A program made the translations under genes and the position numbers. The notes under the pieces are model-generated. The model had not been told where the DNA came from. It saw nothing but the letters and a program-made list of their open reading frames with translations, and ran no database searches. A stretch of 47,829 nucleotides of DNA from Bacteroidota bacterium. Its GTDB lineage: Bacteria > Bacteroidota > Bacteroidia > Flavobacteriales_D > Sanyastnellaceae. The stretch covers positions 24,090 to 71,918 of the forward strand of contig NVXE01000011.1 of the NCBI GenBank assembly GCA_002746975.1, read 5' to 3'. Shown piece by piece: positions 6,428-16,160 of this stretch. Numbering within the stretch: the stretch's first letter is position 1; each line of letters opens with the position of its first letter.

Positions 6428-8816
6428 AAAATAAGAAATTCCCGTTAGATCCTCTTGCTTCTATTTTTATATCCTTCAAAAGTGAGGATTTGATATTAAG
6501 CTTTAATGCGAAACTCTGACGAGCTCCAAACGGAATCCAGTTGAAAGTAAGTTCCCAACAATGTAAATCCCAATGGATATTGACTGCTGTAGGAGTAAAT
6601 TCACGCAGAATAATATCATATCCCGTTCTGATATCAAGATCCCACTTAGTAAACAACTTGATCCCTCCACTCATAGCGATTCCATGCCTTAGATTAGAAG
6701 TGTCAGATTGTATTTCCGTGTCGAAAACTTTATTTAGATTCATTGTATAATCGAGACGTGCATTCCATGGAAAGCCACCTTCTGTACCACTTTTAAATGT
6801 AGTACCTACAGATGCTGTTGCTCCTTTCAGTCTAAGTAATTTACCTCCCCCATAACTTGCTATAAAAGTAGATATTTCATTACCAAGGCTGTCTCGAGCG
6901 TATGCATTGTGTATAGATGTGACATTAAGATCTATGCGATTAAACAAACTAGTGAATCCTCTGGAAGAAATGTTTGAAAGCTGTAGAGAATCGGCCAAAA
7001 AGTTATAGCTGGCTGAGGAGGAAAAACTATCAATTATCTTAATTTTTCGGGTTTTTCCTGTTGAAGAGTCCAGAATTTTTGCTTCAAGATTTTGGCCTAA
7101 AGAAAAATTTAAAGAGCCTGATTCGCGAAGATCTAAAGGAGTGAACCTTCCAAGTTCCCAAGGATTCCAAGTTATAGATTCGCTATTTAAGCTTGTCGTT
7201 TGCAGACGATTACGTTCGGGAGTATAGCTTAAAGAAATGCTGGGTGAAAGAACATGGCGAATCGCCTTAATTTTACTCGAATTTTTAAAATTATAAAGAC
7301 CATAAATTCTCGTATTTGCACTTATTGAGGTACTCCAATCTCTATCCGAAACAAAACCTCCAACTGTATCTGAAAGCTCAACGATATTTCCCTCAACATC
7401 ATATCCTAATGACTTGTTCAGACTACTAAAAGCCATAAACTCATCGTAATGAAATGACGGTGCGAAGGTGATAAAACCTAGGGAGCCACTTGTTGAAGCA
7501 GAAATGCTATGCTTGAGTCCATTTTTTATATCCATCTCTCGAAAATCAAAAGCCGCTAATGCCGAATCTGATATTTCTGCAACATTTTCAAATTGAGAAT
7601 TATAACTAACAGAAACTCTCTCAAGTAATTTACTCCTCCCCTTTTCCAGTCCGACTAAATCACTTATAGTACTCCTGCTCATAGTAAGTGTAGCCGAAGG
7701 AAGGGTTAAACTTACATTTCCCGTTATCGAGTTTTGAGAATGACGTGCACTAGTAGTGAGTGAGAATGGTGATCGAGGAGACGTATAACTCCATTGGGCA
7801 CTTGATTGGAAAGTATTTGATAAATAGTCTTCCATACTAGAGTTTAAATTCTCTTGAAAAATGTCTGTCGAACCGAAGTTTAGAGAGGCGCTAAATCTTC
7901 TATTTGGCCTATATCTGACATCTTGAGTGTGACTCCATTTAACAAAGAAGTTATTCTCTACACCGAAGCCAGGCATTCCGGTAAATCCGTTTACCCTCCT
8001 ATTATAACTAAGAATGAAGTTTCCATTGGATCTATATCTGTAGCTATACTGAGAAATATTTTTAATAGCCCAGCTACCTCCAGAGTATATATCAAATAAG
8101 ATTCTGGTGTCTAAATTCTCCCCTATGGGTAAGTAATAGCCCAAGTCCTTTAGAAAAAACCCCAGATTACCACCATCCCCATAACTTGGCAATAAAATAC
8201 CGTGTGATCGTTTTTCTTGATTTAATGGAAACCAAGCAAATGGTAGAGCGAGCGGAGTAGGTATTTTTCGAAATTTCATATATAAAGGCCCAGCGATAAC
8301 CTTATCGTCAGGATAAAGAATCGCTTTTGTTAAGTGAAAATGGAAATGAGGATTTTCTGCGTCACAAGTGGTGAACTTACCATTGAGAACGTGTATTTGG
8401 TCTCCAGGAAGACGCTTAGACGTTTCTGCATGAAAGACAAGTTCACCTTCAGAAGTCACAGCATGATGGCTAAAGCCCTTCTGACTCTTAAAATTATAGC
8501 ACAACTGATCTTGTGTAAAAACAGAGGTTCCCTGCTTAAAAACTGGGCGGCCTATCCAATTTCCTAGAGAATCTTGCGTTCCATAAGCACACACTTCTTT
8601 TAAATCTGTTTTATAAATTACCCTATGTGCTGTAAGTTCAATATCTCCACTCAAGACTATTACATCGTCAAAAAGTAATACCAGGTTACTATCTGGAACT
8701 AAGATGATACTTCCAGATGCTGTATAAGTCACCTTATCACCCTGTGCATTGATCACCTCGTTTTTCAACACAAGCAATAGGAAAAGGAAGGTGATACCTA
8801 CCTTAAAACCTCTCAT
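6426..8816 (-). CDS. lptD: LPS-assembly outer-membrane protein LptD (Bacteroidota type)
   Basis: Outer-membrane beta-barrel that inserts lipopolysaccharide into the outer leaflet. I chose the ATG at 8816, giving 796 residues and a clean signal peptide (residues 1-25, ending INAQ); the open frame runs further upstream, but that part overlaps the divergent amidase gene and is not signal-like. Residues about 28-130 form the OstA/LptA-like beta-jellyroll (VTYTASGSIILVPDSN, ELTAHRVIYKTD). The rest alternates aromatic and polar residues as in a barrel and ends in Phe, the usual assembly signal. FPLNQEKRSHGILLPSYGD is typical of the family. Its start lies 25 bases from the divergent amidase start. 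Confidence 0.87.
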   Translation of the reverse strand: MRGFKVGITFLFLLLVLKNEVINAQGDKVTYTASGSIILVPDSNLVLLFDDVIVLSGDIELTAHRVIYKTDLKEVCAYGTQDSLGNWIGRPVFKQGTSVFTQDQLCYNFKSQKGFSHHAVTSEGELVFHAETSKRLPGDQIHVLNGKFTTCDAENPHFHFHLTKAILYPDDKVIAGPLYMKFRKIPTPLALPFAWFPLNQEKRSHGILLPSYGDGGNLGFFLKDLGYYLPIGENLDTRILFDIYSGGSWAIKNISQYSYRYRSNGNFILSYNRRVNGFTGMPGFGVENNFFVKWSHTQDVRYRPNRRFSASLNFGSTDIFQENLNSSMEDYLSNTFQSSAQWSYTSPRSPFSLTTSARHSQNSITGNVSLTLPSATLTMSRSTISDLVGLEKGRSKLLERVSVSYNSQFENVAEISDSALAAFDFREMDIKNGLKHSISASTSGSLGFITFAPSFHYDEFMAFSSLNKSLGYDVEGNIVELSDTVGGFVSDRDWSTSISANTRIYGLYNFKNSSKIKAIRHVLSPSISLSYTPERNRLQTTSLNSESITWNPWELGRFTPLDLRESGSLNFSLGQNLEAKILDSSTGKTRKIKIIDSFSSSASYNFLADSLQLSNISSRGFTSLFNRIDLNVTSIHNAYARDSLGNEISTFIASYGGGKLLRLKGATASVGTTFKSGTEGGFPWNARLDYTMNLNKVFDTEIQSDTSNLRHGIAMSGGIKLFTKWDLDIRTGYDIILREFTPTAVNIHWDLHCWELTFNWIPFGARQSFALKLNIKSSLLKDIKIEARGSNGNFLF

Positions 8817-8841
8817 ATGTTCTTTAATTTCGGTGAAATAC

Positions 8842-9939
8842 ATGAAGTATCTGAAACAACATTCAAAGCTACTGAAACCAACGGTTCTTGCACTAGCTAT
8901 TATTGCAGTTTTCGCATCCGCCGCTTTTTCTCCTCTAGAGCCTGCTATGGTTGTAGTAATTGATGCTGGACATGGAGGGAAAGACCCAGGAAATTTAGGT
9001 ACTGGGAGATATTCTCTCACCGAAAAAGACGTTACGCTTGATGTTTCTAACAAATTAGCCGCTTATATCCGCGAGAAAATGCCTGATGTAAAGGTCATTC
9101 TTACGAGAAAAGATGATTCATTTCCTAAACTCACTTCAAGAGTAAATATTGCTAACAATGCTGAAGCAGATGTTTTCATTTCTATACATTGTGATGCATT
9201 CGCAAAATCTAGCGCTAGTGGATGTGGTACGTATGTTATGGGTATGCATAAATCTGAGCAAAGTTTGAAAAGCGCTATGATGGAAAATGCAAGTATTTAC
9301 AAAGAGGATAATTATGAAGAGGATTACGCCGGTTTCGACCCTAATGACCCTGATACATATATTGCTCTCTCTTTACGCCAAAACGTTTTCCTTGACAATT
9401 CTCTTCAGCTGGGATCAATGATTCAAAGTCAATTTAGAGACAGAGTGGGCAGAAAAGACAGAGGTGTAAGACAGGCTGGGTATTACGTTATTTCTTTTAC
9501 GTCCATGCCTAGTGTACTCGTTGAACTGGGCTTTCTAACTAACCCTGAAGAAGAGGACTTTTTACAGGGTGAAAAAGGACGAGATTACATGGCCTCGGCA
9601 CTTTTTCGTGCATTCAGGGATTACCGAGACCTTCAAATTCATGAAGATCATGTCGATAAAAATAAGCCTCAAACTACTGACAACGTAGTGTTTAAGGTTC
9701 AAATAGCCACTTCCCCTACCGAACTTGCAAAAACCGACCCTATTTTTAGAGGTCTGCAAAACGTAGACATGTACCTTAGTAGCGGTCAATTCAAATACAC
9801 AACCGGAATGTTTGGCATAGCAGAGGAAGCGCACGCATTAAAAAACAAGTTGCGAAAGCAAGGTTTTACAGGTGCATTTGTCGCTGCTTTTATCGATGGA
9901 AAGCGAGTACCTATGACGAACATTAATAGTGAAAAATAG
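8842..9939 (+). CDS. N-acetylmuramoyl-L-alanine amidase with C-terminal SPOR-like domain
   Basis: Periplasmic zinc amidase that cuts the stem peptide from muramic acid, 365 residues from the ATG at 8842; the longer frame from 8749 would run through lptD's start. A signal/anchor segment occupies residues 12-30. The Amidase_3 domain has VIDAGHGGKDPG (His44), Glu61 in LTEKDV, SIHCDA (His116) and VELGFLTNPEE (Glu228), which are the zinc ligands and catalytic Glu. Residues about 285-355 (VFKVQIATS ... AHALKNKLRKQGFTGAFVAAF) look like a SPOR domain, which binds denuded septal glycan. This points to daughter-cell separation. The downstream MCE gene starts within five bases of its stop. Confidence 0.9.
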   Translation: MKYLKQHSKLLKPTVLALAIIAVFASAAFSPLEPAMVVVIDAGHGGKDPGNLGTGRYSLTEKDVTLDVSNKLAAYIREKMPDVKVILTRKDDSFPKLTSRVNIANNAEADVFISIHCDAFAKSSASGCGTYVMGMHKSEQSLKSAMMENASIYKEDNYEEDYAGFDPNDPDTYIALSLRQNVFLDNSLQLGSMIQSQFRDRVGRKDRGVRQAGYYVISFTSMPSVLVELGFLTNPEEEDFLQGEKGRDYMASALFRAFRDYRDLQIHEDHVDKNKPQTTDNVVFKVQIATSPTELAKTDPIFRGLQNVDMYLSSGQFKYTTGMFGIAEEAHALKNKLRKQGFTGAFVAAFIDGKRVPMTNINSEK

Positions 9940-9943
9940 ACGA

Positions 9944-11002
9944 ATGAGTAATGAAGTAAAAAAGACTACGATTTCGCAAGAATTCAAGATCGGCACCCTG
10001 ATGATTTTAGGGGTAATACTTCTATTTCTTGGAATTAACTATCTAAAAGGTATGAATCCATTCAGCAAACAGATTCATCTTTATGCTGTTTACGATAGAA
10101 TTGAAGGTCTCGCAATTTCTAACCCGGTCCTTGTTAACGGTTTTAAAGTAGGTCAGGTCTCAAATGTTACTTTTTCTTCAAAAGGAGACGGTTCGCTATT
10201 AGTTGAGTTTACAATCGAAGAGGCAAAGCTGAAGGTTCCAATTGATTCCGAAGCGAGAATTTATTCTTCAGATTTGTTTGGCACTAAAGCGATTAAAATT
10301 GAGCCTGGAATAACTAAATCGTATGCTCAGCAAGGAGATACATTACTGTCATCAGTAGAAATGGATATCACTTCGGCGGTAAGGAAAGAATTAGAGCCTC
10401 TTAGGAAGAAAACTGAAGAATTGATAAAGGGTGTAGATGATATCCTCGTTAATATGAAGGCTGTATTTGAAGATGACGCTACTCAGGGTCTACCATCGGC
10501 TTTTGAAAGCCTACATAGAACTGTTATTACTTTAGAAAACACAGCAGCTAATTTGGATGGTTTGGTAGAAGAAAACAGAGCCGTTTTTAAGAATGTCATG
10601 TCAAATGTCGATGCTATCGCTGAGAACTTGAATGATAATAACAAGCAGATAAACAACATTATTAAAAACTTTTCTAATCTAAGTGACTCTCTAGTAGAAG
10701 TAGATATTACCTCTACTCTATCTAAAGCCGATAAGGCACTTGTTGATATAACTCAAATCACCGATAAACTTAATAAGGGTGAAGGAACGCTAGGGAAACT
10801 CTTGACAGATGACTCTTTATACCAAGGTTTATTAATTTCGAATACTGAGGTTCAAGAGCTACTTGACGATATTCAGTTAAATCCATGGAAATACGTAAGA
10901 GTAAGTTTATTTGGTCGTAAGCAGACCGCTAAAATGTCTAAGGGAGACATCAAACGAATGGAGAAGATGATTCGTGAGGAGATGGATAAACTGGAAAAAT
11001 AA
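9944..11002 (+). CDS. MCE/MlaD-family lipid transport protein
   Basis: 352 residues from ATG 9944, four bases after the amidase stop; a GTG at 9929 would overlap it. One transmembrane helix (about residues 15-35) anchors the protein in the inner membrane. A single MCE domain follows (LYAVYDRIEGLAISNPVLVNGFKVGQVSN), then a long helical region with repeated Asn/Asp and Leu, ending in a charged tail. MCE proteins form hexameric rings that move phospholipids between membranes. The partner ATPase (MlaF) and permease (MlaE) are not in the window, so it must join subunits encoded elsewhere. The next gene starts at its stop (TAATG). Confidence 0.87.
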   Translation: MSNEVKKTTISQEFKIGTLMILGVILLFLGINYLKGMNPFSKQIHLYAVYDRIEGLAISNPVLVNGFKVGQVSNVTFSSKGDGSLLVEFTIEEAKLKVPIDSEARIYSSDLFGTKAIKIEPGITKSYAQQGDTLLSSVEMDITSAVRKELEPLRKKTEELIKGVDDILVNMKAVFEDDATQGLPSAFESLHRTVITLENTAANLDGLVEENRAVFKNVMSNVDAIAENLNDNNKQINNIIKNFSNLSDSLVEVDITSTLSKADKALVDITQITDKLNKGEGTLGKLLTDDSLYQGLLISNTEVQELLDDIQLNPWKYVRVSLFGRKQTAKMSKGDIKRMEKMIREEMDKLEK

Positions 11003-12348
11003 TGATTGCACAATTGATATTCGCCTTAATATTTGGCGCAGGGATTTTCTTTTTCTCTAAACGCATTGCTTTTATCTCGCGGAACATCAATATGGGACGT
11101 GATATTGACTTAACTGACCGTAAGATTGAGCGTTGGAAAACTATGGCTCGTGTTGCTGTAGGTCAAAGCAAAATGGTCACTCGTCCTGTTGCTGGCATCC
11201 TACATATTTTAGTTTATGTCGGGTTCGTTATAATAAACTTGGAGATGCTGGAGATAGTTATCGATGGTCTATTAGGCACACATAGGATTTTCTCGGATCT
11301 AGGTTCGATATATGGAGTGCTTATCGGAGCATTCGAATTTTTAGCACTGGGTGTCCTTGTTGCTTGTGGGGTGTTTTTAATCAGACGAAATTTGATAAGA
11401 CTTAAGAGGTTTAAGTCGAAAGAAATGGATGGATGGCCCTCGCTCGACGCGAATATTATCCTAATAACCGAAATTTTACTCATGTTTGCTTTCCTGAGCA
11501 TGAATGCTGCAGATTCAATAGCAATTTCAAGAGAATTTGAACATTATGTGGGAACTGCGAACCTATCTGGTGCTTTCCCCATTAGTCAGTACTTAGTCCC
11601 TTTGTATTCTAGACTAAGCGACGCTGGGGTGATTTTTGCGGAAAGAGGATTTTGGTGGTTTCATATTGTTGGCGTTCTGTCTTTTCTAGTTTACGTACCT
11701 TATTCTAAACATTTCCATATTTTACTAGCATTTCCAAATACCTACTATTCAAACCTAGAAGAAAGTGGGCGATTAAACAACATGGCCTCCGTTAAAAAGG
11801 AAGTTGATTTAATGATGGACCCCACTACGGATCCTTATGCTACTGCTCCACCAAATACAGATAATGGAGAACCAGAGCCACCTCCGTGTTTTGGGGTTAA
11901 AGACGGAGCTGACCTTACTTGGAAACAGATTATGGAGTCGTACTCGTGTACTGAGTGTGGAAGATGTACTTCTGTTTGTCCTGCTAACTTAACAGGTAAG
12001 GCACTTTCTCCGAGAAAGGTTATGATGGATTGTAGGGATAGGATGGATGTTATCGGTGCGAATAGAGATGCTAATGGAGGAGAATATAAAGATGATGGAA
12101 AGAATTTGGTTGGAGATTATGTGAGCGAGGAAGAGATTTGGGCTTGTACCTCATGCCAAGCATGTGTAGACGCCTGTCCTATAAACATCAGCCCTATGGG
12201 AATAATTCTCGATATGCGCCGAAGTTTAATTATGGAGGATAGTAAATCCCCTGACTCAATTACAACAATGTTCAACAACATCGAAAATAATGGAGCACCA
12301 TGGGCTTTTCCAGCTGCAAGCAGAGGTGATTGGATAAAAGATTCATAA
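11002..12348 (+). CDS. Membrane-bound 4Fe-4S dicluster oxidoreductase subunit
   Basis: 448 residues. The N-terminal ~240 residues contain about five membrane helices with histidines at 68, 94, 221 and 237/239 that could bind haem b, as in HdrE/NarI-type subunits. The cytoplasmic part has two ferredoxin-type clusters: C316-x2-C-x2-C-x3-CP and C382-x2-C-x2-C-x3-CP. With the cysteine-rich partner encoded next, it forms a heterodisulfide-reductase-like (HdrDE/DsrMK-type) module that passes electrons between quinone and a soluble carrier. The donor is unknown; an electron-transferring flavoprotein is a reasonable guess because fabG follows, but no etf genes are present. Confidence 0.82.
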   Translation: MIAQLIFALIFGAGIFFFSKRIAFISRNINMGRDIDLTDRKIERWKTMARVAVGQSKMVTRPVAGILHILVYVGFVIINLEMLEIVIDGLLGTHRIFSDLGSIYGVLIGAFEFLALGVLVACGVFLIRRNLIRLKRFKSKEMDGWPSLDANIILITEILLMFAFLSMNAADSIAISREFEHYVGTANLSGAFPISQYLVPLYSRLSDAGVIFAERGFWWFHIVGVLSFLVYVPYSKHFHILLAFPNTYYSNLEESGRLNNMASVKKEVDLMMDPTTDPYATAPPNTDNGEPEPPPCFGVKDGADLTWKQIMESYSCTECGRCTSVCPANLTGKALSPRKVMMDCRDRMDVIGANRDANGGEYKDDGKNLVGDYVSEEEIWACTSCQACVDACPINISPMGIILDMRRSLIMEDSKSPDSITTMFNNIENNGAPWAFPAASRGDWIKDS

Positions 12349-12363
12349 AGGAAAAAAGTTAAA

Positions 12364-13164
12364 ATGAATACATTTAGAGTACCTACTATGGCTGAAATGA
12401 TAGCCGAAGGCAAGAGCCCCGAAGTGTTGTTTTGGGTAGGATGTGCTGGTAGTTTTGACGATAGAGCTAAGAGTATTACTAAAGCAATCGCAAGAATTCT
12501 ACATCATGCTAAAGTAAGTTTTGCTGTTTTGGGCTCTGAAGAGAGTTGCACTGGTGATCCAGCTAAGAGAGCCGGAAATGAATTTCTTTTCCAAATGCAG
12601 GCAGCCCAAAACATAGCCGTTCTAAATGGTTACGGTGTTAAGAAAATCGTAACTGGGTGTCCTCACTGCTTCAATATTATGAAAAATGAGTATCCCGAAT
12701 TAGGTGGTGATTACAGCGTTCAACATCACAGTCAATTTATCGCAACTCTCATATCTGAAGGAAAGCTTACACTAGCTGATGACCACCCTTACAAAGGACG
12801 TAGAATTACATTTCACGATCCATGCTATTTAGGAAGAGGAAATGGAGAATATGATGCTCCCCGGTCTGTAATAGAAGCTCTAGATGCTGAACTTGTTGAA
12901 ATGCGCAACTGCAAATCTAAAGGTCTATGTTGTGGGGCGGGCGGGGCTCAGATGTTTAAGGAAGCCGAAAAAGGAGATAAAGAAATTAATGATAAACGTA
13001 CAGAAGACGTAATCGAAACCTCAGCAAAGGTTGTAGTGACAGGCTGTCCATTTTGCAACACTATGATGACTGATGGAGTGAAGAGTGCTGAAAAAACTGA
13101 ATCAATTGATGTTAAAGACTTGGCTGAAATGATTGCTACAGCGGCGAATATTTTACCCGAATAA
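12364..13164 (+). CDS. Cysteine-rich (CCG-domain) Fe-S protein, HdrB/GlpC-like
   Basis: 266 residues, cytosolic. Two CCG-type cysteine-rich domains are seen. The first has Cys27, Cys62 and C99-PH-C102. The second has Cys154 in HDPCYLGR, C189-C190-GAGG and C228-PF-C231. In HdrB, GlpC and LutA-like proteins such domains bind non-cubane or regular 4Fe-4S clusters at the active site. The first domain lacks an obvious CC pair, so it may be degenerate. The gene follows the membrane Fe-S subunit by 15 bases, and the two surely act as one complex. Confidence 0.85.
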   Translation: MNTFRVPTMAEMIAEGKSPEVLFWVGCAGSFDDRAKSITKAIARILHHAKVSFAVLGSEESCTGDPAKRAGNEFLFQMQAAQNIAVLNGYGVKKIVTGCPHCFNIMKNEYPELGGDYSVQHHSQFIATLISEGKLTLADDHPYKGRRITFHDPCYLGRGNGEYDAPRSVIEALDAELVEMRNCKSKGLCCGAGGAQMFKEAEKGDKEINDKRTEDVIETSAKVVVTGCPFCNTMMTDGVKSAEKTESIDVKDLAEMIATAANILPE

Positions 13165-13174
13165 TTAAATTACA

Positions 13175-13921
13175 ATGTTATTAAAAGGAAAGGTCGCCAT
13201 TATTACTGGCGCGTCAAGAGGAATTGGAAAAGCGATTGCTAAATCTTTTATTGCTCAAGGAGCGATAGTTGCTTTCACATATAGGAGTTCTGAAGAGAAG
13301 GCAAAAGAACTTGAAAAGGAACTTACTTCAAATGGAGGAGTTGCAAAAGGGTTCAAATCTGATGCTTCTAAAATGGATGAAACTGAACTTCTGATAAAAG
13401 AAGTGCTCGAAGAGTACAATGCGATAGATATAGTAGTGAATAATGCGGGGATTACTAACGATACGTTACTTATGCGAATGTCTGAGGAGCAGTGGGACAG
13501 CGTGATTAATGTTAACTTAAAAAGTTGTTTCAACCTTACAAAGTCAGTTCTAAGAACTATGCTGAAAGCTAGATCTGGTTCTATAATAAACATTAGTTCA
13601 GTAGTAGGTGTGCAAGGAAATGCCGGCCAAGCAAATTATGCCGCTTCTAAAGCAGGGATTCTGGGATTTACAAAGTCTGTTGCTCTTGAGTTAGGCTCTA
13701 GAAACATCCGTTGTAATGCTATTGCTCCAGGTTTTATTGAAACAGAGATGACTTCCAAGCTAGACGAAAAAACTGTTCAGGGCTGGAGAGATGCGATTCC
13801 ATTGAAGCGTGGTGGCACTCCAGAAGATGTTGCAAATGCGTGTATATTCCTAGCAAGTGATCTTAGTTCTTACGTTACAGGCCAAACCCTAAATGTCTGT
13901 GGAGGTATGATTACCGCATAA
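13175..13921 (+). CDS. fabG: 3-oxoacyl-ACP reductase FabG
   Basis: Short-chain dehydrogenase, 248 residues. It reduces 3-oxoacyl-ACP with NADPH in fatty-acid elongation. The cofactor loop TGASRGIG (11-18), NNAG (89-92) and the catalytic Ser142, Tyr155 and Lys159 (ANYAASKAG) are all present, and NIRCNAIAPGFIETEMT is typical of FabG. It lies 10 bases after the CCG protein gene, and its TAA is directly followed by the ATG of the vWA-like gene. Many SDR enzymes share these motifs, but length and sequence fit FabG well. Confidence 0.88.
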   Translation: MLLKGKVAIITGASRGIGKAIAKSFIAQGAIVAFTYRSSEEKAKELEKELTSNGGVAKGFKSDASKMDETELLIKEVLEEYNAIDIVVNNAGITNDTLLMRMSEEQWDSVINVNLKSCFNLTKSVLRTMLKARSGSIINISSVVGVQGNAGQANYAASKAGILGFTKSVALELGSRNIRCNAIAPGFIETEMTSKLDEKTVQGWRDAIPLKRGGTPEDVANACIFLASDLSSYVTGQTLNVCGGMITA

Positions 13922-16114
13922 ATGACTATACTTACGATTCTATCAGATTTAATAGTTGATGCACCTCTTTGGAAATGGGGAGTTGCTGGAGCAGTTGCGT
14001 TAGGTCTAGCATTACTTAGATACGCTGTAGGAACTGATGGACCGAGAAAAGCATGGCTAAGGTGGGGACTCGGAATAGTTAGGTTTTTCGTTCTATCAGT
14101 TCTATGTTTTTTACTTCTCGAGCCAATTTTAAGGACATCCGTTCAAGAAGTTGAGCCCTCTACTATACTATTCGTTCATGATGGCACTTCTTCTCAATGG
14201 GTGGGCAAGGACAGTACAGCACGAAAATCCGCTTTAATAAATTGGGCAATGCATGCTCCTGATGTATTTATTGATAATGGTTTTGAAACCGAGAGTTTTA
14301 TCTTCGGAACTCAGTTAATAAATATCGGCAACTCTGACGACCTAAGGAGTGAGGTAGATGATGGGTATCTCATTGACACATCGGCCATTACTATGAACTT
14401 GCCTCGTACTGATATCGGTGACGCACTTGAAGGACTCAACGATAAATTTTCTCACAAAAATATAGCTGGCGTCATTTTCACTACTGACGGCCTTAGTAAT
14501 AGAGGATTAGATCCAGAATTCGGAGCTCAGTTTTTAGAAGTTCCACATTTCTTTGTAGGTACTGGAGACACAACTTCCATTCGAGATATTAGAGTTGATC
14601 AAATTCTTTATAACGAAGTTGCGTACTTAGGAAACGATTTCCCTATAGAAACTATTATTAAAGCTAGAGGTTGTAAGGGATGTTCTGTAAAAACTTCTTT
14701 ATACGTAGATGGAGAAGTACTAGAGGATGATGTTTGGTCTGTGAATTCAGAATTAGACGCAAATAAAATAAGATTTCAAGTACCTGCTACTGTCGTGGGT
14801 ACTGAAAAGATAAAGGTCGTTAGTAGATTGCTTGGAGAAAGCCCAGAAACTAATGAAGCCACGCTGTCGAACAATTCAAAAATAGTTTACGTTGATATCC
14901 TTGAAAGTAAAAGGAAAATTTTAATAATCGCAAACGCACCTCACCCTGATATATCGGCTTTGAAAAATGCGATTTCATCAAATAAACACCAAGAAGTGAA
15001 GGTAGTTTGGGCAAATGATATTGGACGAGATTCATTACCGTCTCATGATATAATTATACTTCACGACCTTCCTAAAGAAGACAAACCATTACCAGATTTT
15101 ATTGCAGGGAAGATCGCTTCTAGCACCCCTATACTTTTTATAGGTGGAGCCGACACCGATTTCACTCAATTGCCTATGGAGAGGACGGGGATAACCTATG
15201 AGCAGTCAAACCTACTAGAATCTGTTGAAGCTTATAAAAACTCCGGTTTTTCTCTTTTCAACACGCCTGAAGGGATGGAACAGTTAATTCTGAATATTCC
15301 GCCGCTTTCCACTGCTCTTGGAAAAGTAAATGCTTCTAACTCATTAGAGGTAATGCTATACCAAAGATTGATTTCTCTCAAAACAGAATGGCCTCTTTGG
15401 GCTTTTAATAGAGACGCCTCAGGAACTAAGAGCGGAATTATTTTAGGAAATGGGCTATGGAGATGGAGGATGGAAGACTATTTACGAAACGATAATTTTG
15501 ACATCTTTGATGCAATGATTAATGGATCAATACAATATCTAGCTAGTCGAGACGATGTTAGACGATTTAGAATTTCTGCTCCTACGATTCTAGATGAAGA
15601 CGAACATCTAAAATTCTCTGCCCAAGCTTATGACGCTTCCCTCAACCCTACTACAGACGTTGAAATATCTCTCACACTAACAGACAAAGACCATAAAGAG
15701 TTCGACTACTCTTTTTCTACCTCATTAAAACACTATGTACTTAACTGCGGCAGACTATATCCTGGAGAATATTCATGGAAAGCGAATTGTATACTAGACG
15801 GAAAACTATATGAGGAGCAAGGGGATATAATAATAAACGCTCTTAAATTAGAGAGGAGCTCTATGCCAGCAGACCATGCTCTTCTAATGAGGCTAAGTGA
15901 TAAAACAGGGGGTAAGTATCTAGGGTCTTTAAGGTCAATAGATGTTAATTCTCCAAATTGGAGTGATAAAGTTTTTGCTAACGTCCAAAAAAGAGACATC
16001 TTGCACGAATTCACTGAGAGACTTGACTTAATACGATATGAATTAATCCTATGGATTTTACTCGGTGCTTTTACCCTTGAATGGGTGGTAAGAAGAAGAC
16101 AAGGGGGCTATTAA
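13922..16114 (+). CDS. vWA-like membrane protein of unknown role
   Basis: 730 residues. Two N-terminal membrane helices (about 18-35 and 50-68), a long extracytoplasmic region and one C-terminal helix (about 703-722) followed by RRRQ. A von Willebrand A-like domain begins near residue 82. Its metal site reads D87-G-T-S-S instead of the usual D-x-S-x-S, Thr163 and the ITDG-like TTDG (188-190, in VIFTTDGLSNRG) are present. The second half (after about 300) has an alpha/beta region resembling a class I amidotransferase fold and then beta-rich segments. This layout is seen in Bacteroidota proteins related to BatA. No batB/batD/moxR genes are adjacent. The ATG abuts fabG's stop. Confidence 0.65.
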   Translation: MTILTILSDLIVDAPLWKWGVAGAVALGLALLRYAVGTDGPRKAWLRWGLGIVRFFVLSVLCFLLLEPILRTSVQEVEPSTILFVHDGTSSQWVGKDSTARKSALINWAMHAPDVFIDNGFETESFIFGTQLINIGNSDDLRSEVDDGYLIDTSAITMNLPRTDIGDALEGLNDKFSHKNIAGVIFTTDGLSNRGLDPEFGAQFLEVPHFFVGTGDTTSIRDIRVDQILYNEVAYLGNDFPIETIIKARGCKGCSVKTSLYVDGEVLEDDVWSVNSELDANKIRFQVPATVVGTEKIKVVSRLLGESPETNEATLSNNSKIVYVDILESKRKILIIANAPHPDISALKNAISSNKHQEVKVVWANDIGRDSLPSHDIIILHDLPKEDKPLPDFIAGKIASSTPILFIGGADTDFTQLPMERTGITYEQSNLLESVEAYKNSGFSLFNTPEGMEQLILNIPPLSTALGKVNASNSLEVMLYQRLISLKTEWPLWAFNRDASGTKSGIILGNGLWRWRMEDYLRNDNFDIFDAMINGSIQYLASRDDVRRFRISAPTILDEDEHLKFSAQAYDASLNPTTDVEISLTLTDKDHKEFDYSFSTSLKHYVLNCGRLYPGEYSWKANCILDGKLYEEQGDIIINALKLERSSMPADHALLMRLSDKTGGKYLGSLRSIDVNSPNWSDKVFANVQKRDILHEFTERLDLIRYELILWILLGAFTLEWVVRRRQGGY

Positions 16115-16160
16115 TAGCTTCTATTTATAAAATAAAACTTAAATCTATAAATAAAATATT

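Noticed and set aside
8749-8841. Longer N-terminus for the amidase
   Set aside because: It would overlap the signal peptide of LptD; the ATG at 8842 gives a normal signal segment.
13922-16114. Bat aerotolerance operon
   Set aside because: No moxR, batB, batC or batD genes adjoin the vWA-like gene.
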